64,000 bases of DNA, taken from Cylicocyclus nassatus (taxonomy: Eukaryota; Nematoda; Chromadorea; Rhabditida; Strongylidae). Below the pieces are notes generated by a model. The model was not told the DNA's origin and searched no databases. It was given only the letters and a program-made list of their open reading frames with translations. Below, one piece after another: positions 10,947-21,368 of the stretch. The stretch is from the NCBI GenBank assembly GCA_958299035.1, contig CATQJL010000223.1, forward strand, positions 73,205,006 to 73,269,005, written 5' to 3'. The translations under genes were made by a program, and so were the position numbers. Within the stretch, counting starts at the first letter, position 1. Every line of letters begins with the position of its first letter.

Positions 10947-12415
10947 TTAGGTTGTCCCAAAAGTAAACCGTATTCTTGCATAAATCAAATTGTTCTTGTT
11001 TTTCTGGCAGACGTGGGGCAACATCAGGGCCCGGCACAAGTCAGTTTCTAGGGTTTCTGAAAACGAAGTCTCCCCCGACTTTCGGAAGTTTTACGAAGTC
11101 CCCTTTGACCTACTTGCTCAAAAGGAGAAAATGAAAACAAGAAAGATTTACTAGTCTGAAAGAAAAGACGTAAGATAAGAGTGAAAATCCAAATTGGAGC
11201 TGAATACTACGCATACACAAGACTTTGGCATTAGAGCGCGATATTTAACAAAGCGAGAATAAATGAAGGCAAAAAACAAAGAAAAGGCAATGATATGAAA
11301 ATGTCTTCATGCTCAGGGATAGATTTTTGACCGGGGAATCCGTCCATGCTAAAAAGAGCCGAAACTTATGTGAAGTGACGAAAATATATGCTCCAGACGA
11401 TCTCAGATCGTCTGGTGGCCGTCTGGAGACGATCTAATTTTGGAAAAGGTATTACTTCACATAAGTTTTCAAATCTTTTTACATAAATCTTTCGTAAATA
11501 ATTTTCTATACATACAATCCAATTTTGGTGTCATATGATTCCGTGTACGCTGTAAACAAGCAATTTTTTCATTTTAGACTTGCTTTCAAATCGCGCGCAC
11601 TTTTCGCCATACACGGTAGAGCATGTCAATCGTGTGATAACATGTCTGGAAAGCTTATGTTCGACTAAATGGCGCTTATTCTTGGTGCTCGGTTCCGACT
11701 CGTCATAAACGATATCCCTTTTGCTGCTTGCTTCAAAAACGAAGTCCAGCCTGCTTCTAGACGATCTGTGCCGGGCCCTGGGCAACATTCGATAGAGCGA
11801 AGCAAGCTCTAAGAATTACCACCAAAGAACCGTCTAATTGTAAGTCGCTATTCAGGTAAAATTTGGATCCAAAAATCAAAATTTCAGCTACCCTAAAAGT
11901 CGGTTCTCCTTCCAGAAAACTCCTACGGACTTCCAACTTGATCCGTATATAGTAGACACATAGTAGTATCGAAAAACTATTTTGGTTGATTTTTATCAGA
12001 GTTCAAAATTGAGAAACAAAGGGGGTCCCAAAATGCCAAAATGCCACTTTTTTCGGGTTTTTTATGTAAAAATTCGTATTTCTCGAACATAAGAGCACCT
12101 ACAGGAATAGCGTTTTGAGTGTACTTAGTAAGGCTTGTAGTATACAATCACGTATGTGGGAGGGGCTGGGGGCGGAGTTTGCCATTTTTTTATTTTAATA
12201 CTACTATGTGCCTACTGTATAATGACCAAGTTGGGGGTCCGTAGGGTTTTTCCTCGCGGAAATTCAATTTTCAGGTAAAAACTTTTTTTCGATTTTGGCT
12301 TGGTGGTCATTTTGCAGAGCTTGCTTCGCTCTATCGAATGGTACCTCAAGTCTGCCAGGAAAACAAAAATAGTTTGATTTATTCAAAAATATGATTTACT
12401 TTTGGGACAACCTGA
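10947..12415. mobile_element. Mariner-like long-TIR MITE, host of a nested hAT MITE
   Basis: Ends are TTAGGTTGTCCCAAAAGTAA at the left and the complement of CAGGTTGTCCCAAAAGTAAA at the right, each next to a TA (10945-10946 and 12416-12417), the Tc1/mariner target. The inverted repeats run more than 100 bp and include TCTGGCAGAC and CATTCGATAGAGCGAAGCAA. Beyond them, TTCAGGTAAAA, GTCCGTAGG-like and ATAGTAGACACATAGTAGTA segments mirror each other, so the whole ~705-bp original element is an imperfect palindrome. No transposase frame is present. Confidence 0.85.
11025..11780. mobile_element. Nested hAT MITE, 756 bp, with perfect 8-bp duplication
   Basis: The element starts CAGGGCCCGGCACAAG and ends TGTGCCGGGCCCTG. 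The 8-bp direct repeat ggcaacat flanks it exactly (11017-11024, 11781-11788) and is part of the inner terminal repeat of the surrounding mariner-like MITE, so it inserted later. Inside, the segment around 11397-11440 has GACGATCTCAGATCGTCTGG and a second GTCTGGAGACGATC, a small internal palindrome. The 85-codon minus-strand frame here is not taken as a gene. Confidence 0.85.
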
Positions 12416-13192
12416 TATTTTGAATTGTATGCTTCCGAATTTAGCCGATCAAAGAGACCTCACCGAAAATAACTCGAAAATTAACTTGAATCTTCAAATA
12501 AGGAAAATATACAAAATATAAAACATAAATTAGAGCAAAAAGTCCGCAAAACCAGATATTAACGATGAATATGTGTAACATGCATCAAAATCGCAATGAA
12601 AACAGGATAAACTCCGATCCGCCGACGCAAACAACATACTTAGCAGAAGTGCGCTCTACTAAGCGACAAGTTGTTGAAAATGATCTCACATTGTGTTGTG
12701 TGTGTGTGTGTTTGAATAATCGATGCGAATACAATACTACCCAACGAGGTATTATCGCGGCGAATTTCAATGGGTCCCTCCTCTTTCGGGCGGAGAACAT
12801 CAAATATGCATATGCGCCAAAACAACATTGCAAGGACAGCTTTGTTGGGGAGGAAAAAACTAGTTTGTGATGAGTAATAGAGCTCGGAAATGATATATGG
12901 TAACTATTATGTTGTTTGGGAAAAATCAACAAGGGTAAAATCCTGACAGTGATGGATGAGATTACGGTATTTTGACATATGATCGTTCAGTTCTGTAGCG
13001 AATTTTTCAAATTTTTCGTTTACAATTTCTGTTCTTGTTTACAATTCCAGAAGTACCATTAAGAAAAAATGAACTTGCGCTCTTTCATTCATTGGTGTAT
13101 TTTTTGTGCAACACGCAAATAAGCGAATTTAGTAAGTATTTTATTATATTTATTTTATATTATTATTTTATAATTATATTTTTATTATTATT

Positions 13193-14146
13193 ATTCTTGC
13201 GCATCATTTTCAAAAAATCATAACTTTCTTTTCACTCAATGGATTTTGTTAAAATTGCAACTATTCGAAAGAGGAATCCATGCTCTTTACAGCAGTACCT
13301 CCGCCATGAATTACTTCGAGAAACTGCGAGAGTTACAGGCAGTTGAAGGAAATCAGTCAAAGTTTGCATTTTTCGAGCTGGATCACGAAAAATTCTGAAA
13401 GTAATTTTATATGATAGAGAAAATTATGCTTATTACATTGGCACTTTTCCCATCTGTTGAAACGAAACAGATCAAGAGTTAGGAGCAAATAAAGAGAATT
13501 CTTTCAGTTTTGTAATTTTTGAGCATGCTCAAAAAAGCTCGGAAACGTCACAGAAAATACGGAAATGCCATGAATATGCGTTTTGTGACCTTCTCTTTCT
13601 AGTTGAGCGGAAATCGTGCTAATCGAGAGCAATTTTGATTTTCGTGAAAAATGCAGGCCCGAAAACCCGAAAAAATCACGAAAAACAGAATTGCTCTCGA
13701 TTAGCTCGAAACTTGCTCAGCTAAAAAGAGTATGTCACAATATCCACGTTCGTGACTTTTCCAAATTTTCTATGAGGTTTCTGAGCTTTTTTAAGCATGC
13801 TCAAAAATTACAAAACTGAAGGGATTCTCTTTATTTGCTCCTAACTCTTGATCTGTTTCGTTTCTACAGGTGGGAAAAGCACGATTTTAATGAGCATAAT
13901 TTTCTCTATCATATAAAAATACTTCCAGAATTTTTCGTGATCCAGCTCGAAAAATGCCAATTTTGACTGATTTCCTTCAACTGCCTGTAACTCTCAAAGT
14001 TTCTCGAAGTAATTCATGGCGGAGGTACTGCTGTAAAGAGCATGGATTCCTCTTTCGAATAGTTGCAATTTTAACAAAATCCATTGAGTGGAAAGAAAGT
14101 TATGATTTTTTGAAAACGATGCGCAAGAACTTTCGGACCAACCTAA
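13193..14146. mobile_element. Fold-back MITE with ~450-bp arms
   Basis: Left arm 13193-13640 and right arm 13690-14130 are inverted copies; for example GAGGAATCCATGCTCTTTAC at 13271-13290 appears complemented at 14034-14053 (GTAAAGAGCATGGATTCCTC). The centre is near 13660, with GAGAGCAATTTTG / CAGAATTGCTCTC. The right end ACTTTCGGACCAACCTAA|TA is mariner-like. The left end seems to have lost its outer ~20 bp into an AT-rich run. The 140-codon plus frame at 13954-14376 lies mainly in the right arm and runs into flanking DNA; it is not a gene. Confidence 0.8.
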
Positions 14147-16204
14147 TATATTATTTTTTTTTATTTTTTATATTTACTTATTTTTCTATTTTATTTTTAT
14201 TTTTTATTTCATTTTTTCTTAGTGATACTTCTGGAATTCTCCCATACTTGATAAACAAACTCGAACAGGGAAACTGTAGTAAGGAACTGAGGGAGAATCC
14301 TCCCCCTCCCCCACTTAACCTGAGAATAAATCGCGAAATTTTTGAAAGTACCCCACGTGGGTCACAAAATTTTTGACAAGATTTTGCTTGTGAGTGTAAC
14401 CAAAATTTGTTTTAGATAGTTTTTTTTTCTGAATTTCAAAAGAAGCTCTGTGAAAGAATTTGAACTTGAGCAGCGCCACCCCGAAAAACTTTTCATCAAA
14501 AAAAAAAAAATTTTTTTTGTTACTCTGCTCAAAATGAATCGCTCACTCCAGCCGCACTGGATAACTAACATGATAATTTTTTTGCAAGGAATGCAATTCA
14601 GTAAGCAAAGTTACAGTAATCGGGTGCGAAAGTTTTTGCTTTTTTCTCAATAGCACACGACTACTCACAAACGTCTAATATACTAGTCTGCTCAGAATTG
14701 CATCCTGTCACACAAAAGCAAATATTGACAATTTTTGTAGGCAGTCTAAACCCAATAGGTTTGAAATGTTCGAGTCTGACCGTTTTTTCCTATTCATCAA
14801 CTTTCCTGAGTCAGATGTCAAATCAAGACTTCACTAGCGGTGAAGATTAATAGAATATGAAACGAGCTTATGATGTTTAAATAAGGAAGAAAATCAGCAT
14901 TGAACTACAAATCTGCAAGCAACATTTCAATTTGAAAATGAGATATTGCTCAAATTGAGGTTATCTACAAGAAGACGGGAAAGAACCTTTTTTGGCAATG
15001 GTAAAAAGCTAAAAGTTACCTTGTGTAGAGCTTATGGGTGTGAGAGAAAGGCTGTAAATAATCAAAATAGACAACGGATCCATCATTACTAAGAGTAAAT
15101 TCCTTTGTTAATTTACTGCACCCAAAAGTCCTTTATATACAGAAATAAAAATATAAAAAAACAGTTTAGATAAAAATAAAGGAAAAATAAATCTTAGGAT
15201 ATCCTAAACGTCTAACAAGCAGTGTTTACCTGAAAGCAGATTTTGAATATCAATTCTCACTCTCTCTGTCTCTACTTTACTATGTGATAGTTTGCAAATG
15301 TATAAAATTCAGAATAAATATATAAAATTTTGCTGAAATCCATGCATTTCGGTATTCATACAATGCTCAGATAGTTGTTATTTATGTGCGCACTATACAT
15401 AGTAATGTTGTCTAGTTCATGGTTCCATCACCGCATCCACATACTTTAGTCCACTTTGCGTTTTACATTCCAAATCAGATGAGCAAATGCAAAGTGAAAA
15501 GAGAAAAAAGTGAAAAAGCTTCCAAGAATTAGAGCTAAGATTTGCTTAAGAAGCTTTAGCAACTATCACTTTTTCAGAAAGCAAATGGGAACTTTGTGAT
15601 GTATGTACGATTAGCTGTTGGACTATTGCCTTATTACTAAGCTACCCTAGTAAAATAATATTTTGAAAGCAAAGGTTTACATTTATATAGCATTCCGATT
15701 ACTAGTAAGTATAATGATACCCCGTGTAAGGCATTTCTATCTTTTCCTTATTAGAGAAAAAATATAAAGGATTTCTACTTTCCATAACTAAAGAAAAAAA
15801 CTTTACAAAATCAGCTTTTATGATCGCTTAGATCGGCATTACTACTTGGAGTGCATTCATTGAGTTAAATCCAATTTTACATACTTATAAAATTCATAAC
15901 TTCAGTATGTAAAATATTGTAATATCCCTCAAACATAGGTTTGCGAGAATTCTAACACCAAAAGTGAATCAAAAAGTTTTTATTAATAGGTCGAGAAATG
16001 CGAACGAACACAGTACCGGTCGAGAAGTGCCTTGTGAGGAAATGACAACATTGACTCAGCACTTTGTTAGCTCTCACTTTATGTATGATCCTGAATGTAC
16101 TTCTACAATCGAACCCAATTTCCTTGTAGTTAATATTGTATACTTGTACTTCACAAAATGGTAAATGTCTGATCCCTCTTAAATCGGAAAACGCATTTAT
16201 TCTA

Positions 16205-16977
16205 TTAGGTTGGCACATAAGTAATGCAACTTTTTATTTAACTTTTATCTCTTTGAACGTAGCATATTCAATTTTTTGGCAACATAAGGACTATGATGTA
16301 AGCTTCTAATGCACACATTTTTGCCGAAGTTTACTGTATCCTGTAAGGATTACGGTAGGTTTACGATACTATGGGAAATCTTTAGAATGCATCAGATTTT
16401 ACTGAAACTTGACCTATAGGGCTTTTCCGACATGCTGGTCACAAAAATAGGATCCGTTTCGCATGAAAAGGCCTCGTTCGTGAGATCAGAAAATGAAATT
16501 TCATTTCAGCGACAAATGAATATGATATTCGCGTTCATCGTATAGGATTACCCTATAGTGCAAAGTTATAGCGAATTCTGACTTTTCGCAGCTTGGTTAT
16601 TGACAAATTGCCTTCAAAACTTGACGCATTTGACTTGCTCAACTTCTCAATGGCGCCCCACCTTAATTTGTGTTTAAATTTCATTTCTTTTTCACTGATT
16701 CCAGTGTGCCAACTTCCAGCTACATGCGCTCATAATTGCTTCTTCATATGTTTAAATCAGGTATCGCAGGGATTCATGTTTGCCAAAAAATCGTGAAACC
16801 TCAATTTTCAGCAGTTTTTTAAAAAATGCTCAGATTTTTTGTACTACGTTATCAAAAATCAAACGGTTTGCGCAGAATTGCAGCTTACATTACGGTCTAC
16901 ATGATGCCACAAAATGAGATTGCTACAGAAAACAAAAAAATTACGGGAAAAGTTGCAAAACTTATGTGCCAACCTAA
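16205..16977. mobile_element. Mariner-like MITE, 773 bp
   Basis: Termini TTAGGTTGGCACATAAGTAA (16205-16224) and ACTTATGTGCCAACCTAA (16960-16977) are each flanked by TA. Subterminal inverted matches such as GTAAGCTTCTAATGC-like and GCAGCTTACATTACGG show long arms. It interrupts copy A exactly where the parallel sequence in copy B (around 42340) runs through, which supports a later insertion. No transposase. Confidence 0.85.
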
Positions 16978-17739
16978 TATTTTGCTTGCCATTTGCGAAA
17001 CATGACCATTTGGGTGTTTCTGCCAGAGCATGAGGAAGTAGAGACGAAGCGAAAAAATTGTTGGAATGTACAGCTGGCCGTCATTTGATGAATCATCGCG
17101 ACTTCAATTTGTTTCGATTAGTTAGGCTTCTGGTTCTAATTCCTTTCTGTCTTTTCCATAACCAAAGAGTTTAGTCAGCTGAGTCGCTATAGGTTTTGCT
17201 ACAATATGCTAAAATCAGCCTTCAACAGTATAGCTAGAGATTTCCCTCATTTGGTGGGTATAATTTTCCACCTTCTCTTGAGACTTGTAGTCTTTTCTCC
17301 GAAAGCGCTAGTTTTTTTTCTAATTCCATACTGCAGGAAATTTTGACATTTATCACCTTTTCTGAATTTTTTTGCTCCTTTTTCGCGAGCAAAGGATAGT
17401 ATGAGAAGTTGCAGATAAACTAAGCTCTGTTATTCTTTTCTTAGGAGTCAAAAACTTTTACTGAAACTATTCTAAACGATGGCAAAAAAAACAAAGGCAG
17501 ACTGACCAATGATTTTGAAAACTATTTGGATTCCATCCTCTTGTATTGACACCGTAGGTCTGCGAAGATCAGTCAAAATTGTTATTGCTAGTGCATTATT
17601 TTTCCATTTCTTGTTATTTTTGCAAAACTTTTTTTTGCCCAAGTATGGAAAAGAATAAAAAGCATATTTAACTACATTAATGTAGTGTTTTTTCCTTGAA
17701 GCTGTGTCAAACCCGCAATTCTAGAACATTCTTTGCAAG

Positions 17740-18151
17740 AGCTCCCTCTGCAAAGATATTGATGTTTGCCCCGTGCTGCAACGAGCTCCAGGGCCTTGCA
17801 CTTTTTGTTCTCGTACTTTCTTCACATCAGCATTCGTTGGGCCATCCGTATGCCTCGTAAACAGTGCAAGAGCATTGAACATTTTCCGCTGAATGTAATT
17901 TATGGCGAAAGATCCTAGTGCAACCACGCCTCAGTATACTGTAGATTGACGGGCGGTAACGGCAGTTAGCGCTGCTTTCAGTTCCTCTCCCTCAACTCTA
18001 ATGTGTAACATTTCCTTTTCTATAAATCGAATATTTTTCATTGCTGTGTTTTGCAAAATTCAGGAGCAGATTTTCACAACTTTCTATACTTCGTATCAGC
18101 TCTGCTCAATACTCGTGACATATTCTCTGTTCTGTTGCAACCATCAAAGTG
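17740..18151 (+). other. Conserved TATA/mini-exon module, copy 1 (region A)
   Basis: The first part (17760-17960) is the non-coding block with GGGCCTTGCACTTTTTG, CATCCGTATGCCTCGTAAAC and CAGTATACTGTAG that recurs in five-fold form. A donor-like ATGT|GTAACA at ~18004 and acceptor AAAATTCAG at 18063 bound a ~60-nt putative intron. The exon 18064-18151 (88 nt) contains GTATCAGCTCTGCTCAATAC and ends AAGTG|GTAAGT. One frame of the exon reads EQIFTTFYTSYQLCSILVTY. Product unknown; it could be a coding or a non-coding first or second exon. Confidence 0.5.
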
Positions 18152-19086
18152 GTAAGTATTTTTCAAAATAAACTCTCGTAATGAAAGGTTTTCGAAGACT
18201 TTTCCTCTCCTCTCGGAAATGGTTGCAAATTTCTGAGGTAGCCTATATGGGTTATAAAATAGTGCAATCGACTTTTGTTTACTTGTAGATAGTCTAAATA
18301 TGTTTTGAAAACAAATAACACATTGACGATGACGTCTAAATTTGCGTGGCGGCGCTGTGGGACGACGCGAGTTTGCACAGGAGCCTAAATGTCTCAAGAG
18401 TGCAAGAAATTAGAAACAATATTAATTTGTAGAGGAAATACTGGACCTACAAATAATATGACTTTGCAAGGGGTGTGGGCCAATGGTGATCCACATCGTC
18501 CCTGGCACAAAAAGTGCGTGGGCCACCGGTGGTCCACATCGTCGTCATAGGTTGTTAGTATAATATCTTTGCAAGGATTTATTTCGCGACCCCTTTTCTA
18601 TTATAATCATAGATTGACTAGTCCGCAACAAATTAGCACATCCCAAAAACCTTTTTTTGGCGTTGATAACGCCATGCCATCTCATTTGAAATTTGTTGCC
18701 TCCCGCGTCGAGCAAAAATTCTTGGGCCGCCACTGGTATAACATCAAGCAGATGTTCGTCTGAAATCGGTATATAATTTGCTCTATGATTAGCTTCAAAA
18801 CTAATTTTTCGCGCAATTTTAGGAGATTTTTTGCAGTCAAACCTTCTGCAATCGAAATGATGTTCGTAAGGCGTGCTACAGAGTTCCTCTAGGAGTACTT
18901 TTGTTTGCGTCCTTTTTACATGTCAATATTTGTGGGGCCGTGCGTTCAAGTTCCTATGGTTATGGGAGCAGTGAGCGAATCTAGCTGAGAAATACTATAA
19001 TTAGGGGCGTGGCTGCATTAGAACGAGTTATACCTGGTACCTCCACAAAAAGCGCCGTCAGTTTTCTTGTCATGAAATTTCAAGGA

Positions 19087-19630
19087 ACGATTAGGTACCA
19101 TTTTGTAGAGCTGGCTTCAACTTAGATTTACAGTATGGAGCAAATTATCGATCTCCCTTCATTACTGTAATATTACGTAGGAAATCCAGCATATGGCGCC
19201 ACTGTGAGATAGACAGTTCGAAAATTTTTTTTAGAAAAACCTGAAAATTTTGTAACGAGATTTTCATGCATGCTGATTTCACTACATAACCTTTTGCGAG
19301 TGGGCACAGGTTTCTGAATGAGAACAAATTTTCGACGAATATCAGAAACCCGTCGTTACGTTATATTTGGCATAAATTTTGAAAAAACGTTACATTGAGA
19401 TGCGAGTTCTACTAGGAATTAGCGACTCTGTTTAACCTAGCGTAAGACCTTTCATCTTCTTTAGTGCTTAACCTATTGTATTTACATCTTATTTAGTCCT
19501 TTTTAAGGGGTAAAATATGACGTGACAGTGCGCAAAACCCTTTTCACAGCTTCTACCGTAATCCTACAGTAATGCAGCGAAGACAGTAATTCCACCTTAA
19601 ATCAGGTTAAAGCCAGCTCTACAAAATGTT
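19087..19630. mobile_element. Fold-back MITE, AGGTACCATTTTGTAGAGC family
   Basis: TAGGTACCATTTTGTAGAGC with CTGGCTTCAACTTAGATTTA (19093-19131) is mirrored at 19594-19632 (TAAATCAGGTTAAAGCCAGC, TCTACAAAATGTTACCTA). The same left arm occurs at 62170-62210, where the element is much larger because another element has inserted. No open reading frame of note. Confidence 0.55.
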
Positions 19631-19724
19631 ACCTAAAGCTGCTCGAAACACTCATTGACAAGGGAGTTGTCTAGAATCAAACAGTAGGCACATTTTTGGA
19701 ACACCTTGATTTTTGATTTTTACC

Positions 19725-19925
19725 TAGGTTTTTTCTTTCGCCATTGATCATCCATTCTATTGCAATAGTCAATCTCCTTCCACTGTCTAAATGTGAATAT
19801 TTTTTATTTTCTTTGGATTTTGAACTTTTTTTGACTTTTTTGGTTGCTAAAACATCTTGCTTTGAAGGCAGACTTTTGCAGCGGTCTATAACTCGTATCA
19901 GCTCTGCTCAATACTCATTTCATTT
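19725..19925 (+). repeat. Direct repeat flank (left) and module copy 2
   Basis: About 200 bp (CCTAGGTTTTTTCTTTCGCC .. TCAGCTCTGCTCAATACTC) recur almost unchanged at 24091-24288 in the same orientation. It contains the module exon start but with an in-frame TAA in the reading frame of the other copies. Together with the right-hand repeat it brackets the Helitron and the LINE, so the pair is either a tandem duplication separated by insertions or the trace of recombination between elements. Confidence 0.7.
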
Positions 19926-20001
19926 CATTTTCATCTTATATATAAAGCTGAATGTCTGTTTGTATGTCTGTCTGTCTGTCTGCATGTATGTATGTATGTA
20001 T

Positions 20002-20356
20002 CAGTGGCGTACCGAGGGGGGGGGCGCCCCCCCCCCCCCCGAGAACGGGTCGCGAAATTTTTGAAAGTTACTTACATGAGTTATAAAAATGTGCAAATGA
20101 GTTGTTTATTTTTGTAAACAATTAAAATAATTTTTAAAATTTTTTAAAAATTCAAATTAGCCTTATAAAAAAATTTTTTCGGGGGCGTGGCTGACGCCAC
20201 GCCCCCTTTTTCCAAATTTTAGGGGTTGGGGGCCCGCAAAATTGTTGAGAAGCCCCCCTTAAATTTTTTCGGAGTGCGTGGCTAACGCCACGCACCTTCA
20301 TTTGAAAATTTTTTTTGCCGCCCCCCCCCCGAGCCGAAATCCTGGGTACGCCACTG
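20002..20356. mobile_element. hAT MITE, CAGTGGCGTACC family, inside the Helitron
   Basis: CAGTGGCGTACCGAGG and GGGTACGCCACTG form the ends. The 8-bp flanks are both gtatgtat, though they lie in a GTAT microsatellite so the duplication is less decisive here. The middle contains two hairpins, GGCGTGGCTGACGCCACGCC and TGCGTGGCTAACGCCACGCA, shared with the copy at 40166-40532. Confidence 0.88.
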
Positions 20357-20404
20357 GTATGTATGTATGTGTGTACGTATGTTCCGAATAGAAAATTCCA
20401 TTTC

Positions 20405-21240
20405 TGAACCGATCCGGACCAAACTTGGCACACATACACTTCGGGCCCCGGCGGGTGTCATAGGCTACTTTTCGTCATCGATCGATATCGATTTTATCGA
20501 TTTTTATCGATTTTTTTGCTGAGTTCACCTACGGGGCTGGGAGTTGGCACAGGGGGGTAATCGAGCATGGGGATTCCGAATACAATATTGGTTTTCAGGA
20601 TTATCGATTACTTTTATCGATTTTATCGATTTTTTTGCAAAGTTTGAGCTACGGGGCTGGGAGTTCGCCCAGGGGGGTAATCGAGCATGGGGATTCCGAA
20701 TACAATATTGGTTTTCGGGATTATCGATTACTTTTATCGATTTTATCGAATTTTTTGCAAAGTTTGAGCTAGGGGCTGGGAGTTGGCACAGGGGGGTAAT
20801 CGAGCATGCTGATCATCCCCAAGGGGGGGGGGGTGATCAGCATGCTCGATTACACCCCTGTGCCAAATTCCAGCCCCCTAGCTCAAACTTTCAAAAAATC
20901 GATAAAATCGATAAAAGTAATGGACGATCTTGAAAACTAATATTGTGTTCGTAATCAGCATGCTCGATTACCCCCCTGTGCAAAATCCCAGCCTCGCATG
21001 TCAAAATTTACAAAAAATCGATAAAATCAATAAAAGTAATCGATAATTCTGAAAACTAATATTTTATTCGGAATCCCCATGCTCACTCCCCCCCCCCTGT
21101 GCCAACTCCTAGCCCTGTAGGTGAACTCTGCAAAAAATCGATAAAAATCGGTAAAATCGACATCGATCGATAACGAAAAGTGGACTGTGACACCCGCCGG
21201 GGCCCGAAGTGTATGTGTGCCAAGTTTGGTCCGGATACGG
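20405..21240. repeat. Large palindrome built of ~115-bp repeats
   Basis: In the left half a unit with GGGCTGGGAGTTGGCACAGG, GGGGGGTAATCGAGCATG and TTATCGATTACTTTTATCG repeats at about 20535, 20650 and 20768. The right half repeats it in inverse orientation to 21180. The arms meet near 20820 around a poly-G run. The outermost arms are ACTTCGGGCCCCGGCGGGTG and CACCCGCCGGGGCCCGAAGT. The 129-codon frame at 20544-20933 is a by-product of the repeat. Confidence 0.75.
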
Positions 21241-21368
21241 CGGAGCCGGGTAAGCCAGCTAGTTTATTTCATAGGATCAACCTATGCCAACAACAACAAC
21301 AACAACAACAAAAATTGTATAAATAACAAACCAAGAACACATGCACAACACAAAAGTGAGGATCAAAA

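Larger units (their letters stand above)
12850..19060. other. Copy A of a duplicated several-kb region
   Basis: Diverged but collinear matches to copies B and C: 12850-12990 with 28800-28960 and 51190-51330 (ACTATTATGTT(G)TT..GGGA motif); 14750-15010 with 38700-38960 and 51700-51980; 15985-16180 with 42170-42345 and 52695-52850 (GAGGAAATGACAACATTGACT); 16990-17110 with 52910-52990 and 61790-61870; 17740-18151 with 43195-43700 and 53535-53993. MITEs at 13193-14146 and 16205-16977 interrupt it. No gene copy of the zinc-knuckle type was found in A. Apart from these the ~14.4-16.2 and 18.2-19.0 kb stretches show no gene. Confidence 0.55.
19934..21262 (+). mobile_element. Non-autonomous Helitron
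   Basis: It starts TCTTATATATAAAGCTG directly after an A and ends CGGCGGAGCCGGGTAAGCC AGCTAG directly before a T. The 5'-TC, the 3'-CTAG, a small GC hairpin (CGGC/GCCG) about 12 nt before the end, and insertion between A and T are the hallmarks of Helitrons. No Rep/helicase frame is present. A hAT MITE sits near the 5' end. The remainder is a palindrome of ~115-bp repeats (see 20405-21240). Related fragments lie at 49080-49470 and 60825-61230. Confidence 0.75.

Noticed and set aside
13954..14376. 140-codon plus-strand frame with hydrophobic F-rich stretch
   Set aside because: It is the right arm of a fold-back MITE followed by a T-rich run; composition is explained by the DNA.
17721..17927. 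Minus-strand coding exon within the repeated module (RHTDxPTNxDVKK frame)
   Set aside because: The frame looks similar in copies A, B and C, but single-base indels between copies shift it, so coding conservation is not supported.
20544..20933. 129-codon frame with an internal repeat
   Set aside because: The repeat is the 115-bp DNA unit of the Helitron palindrome; protein repetition is a by-product.
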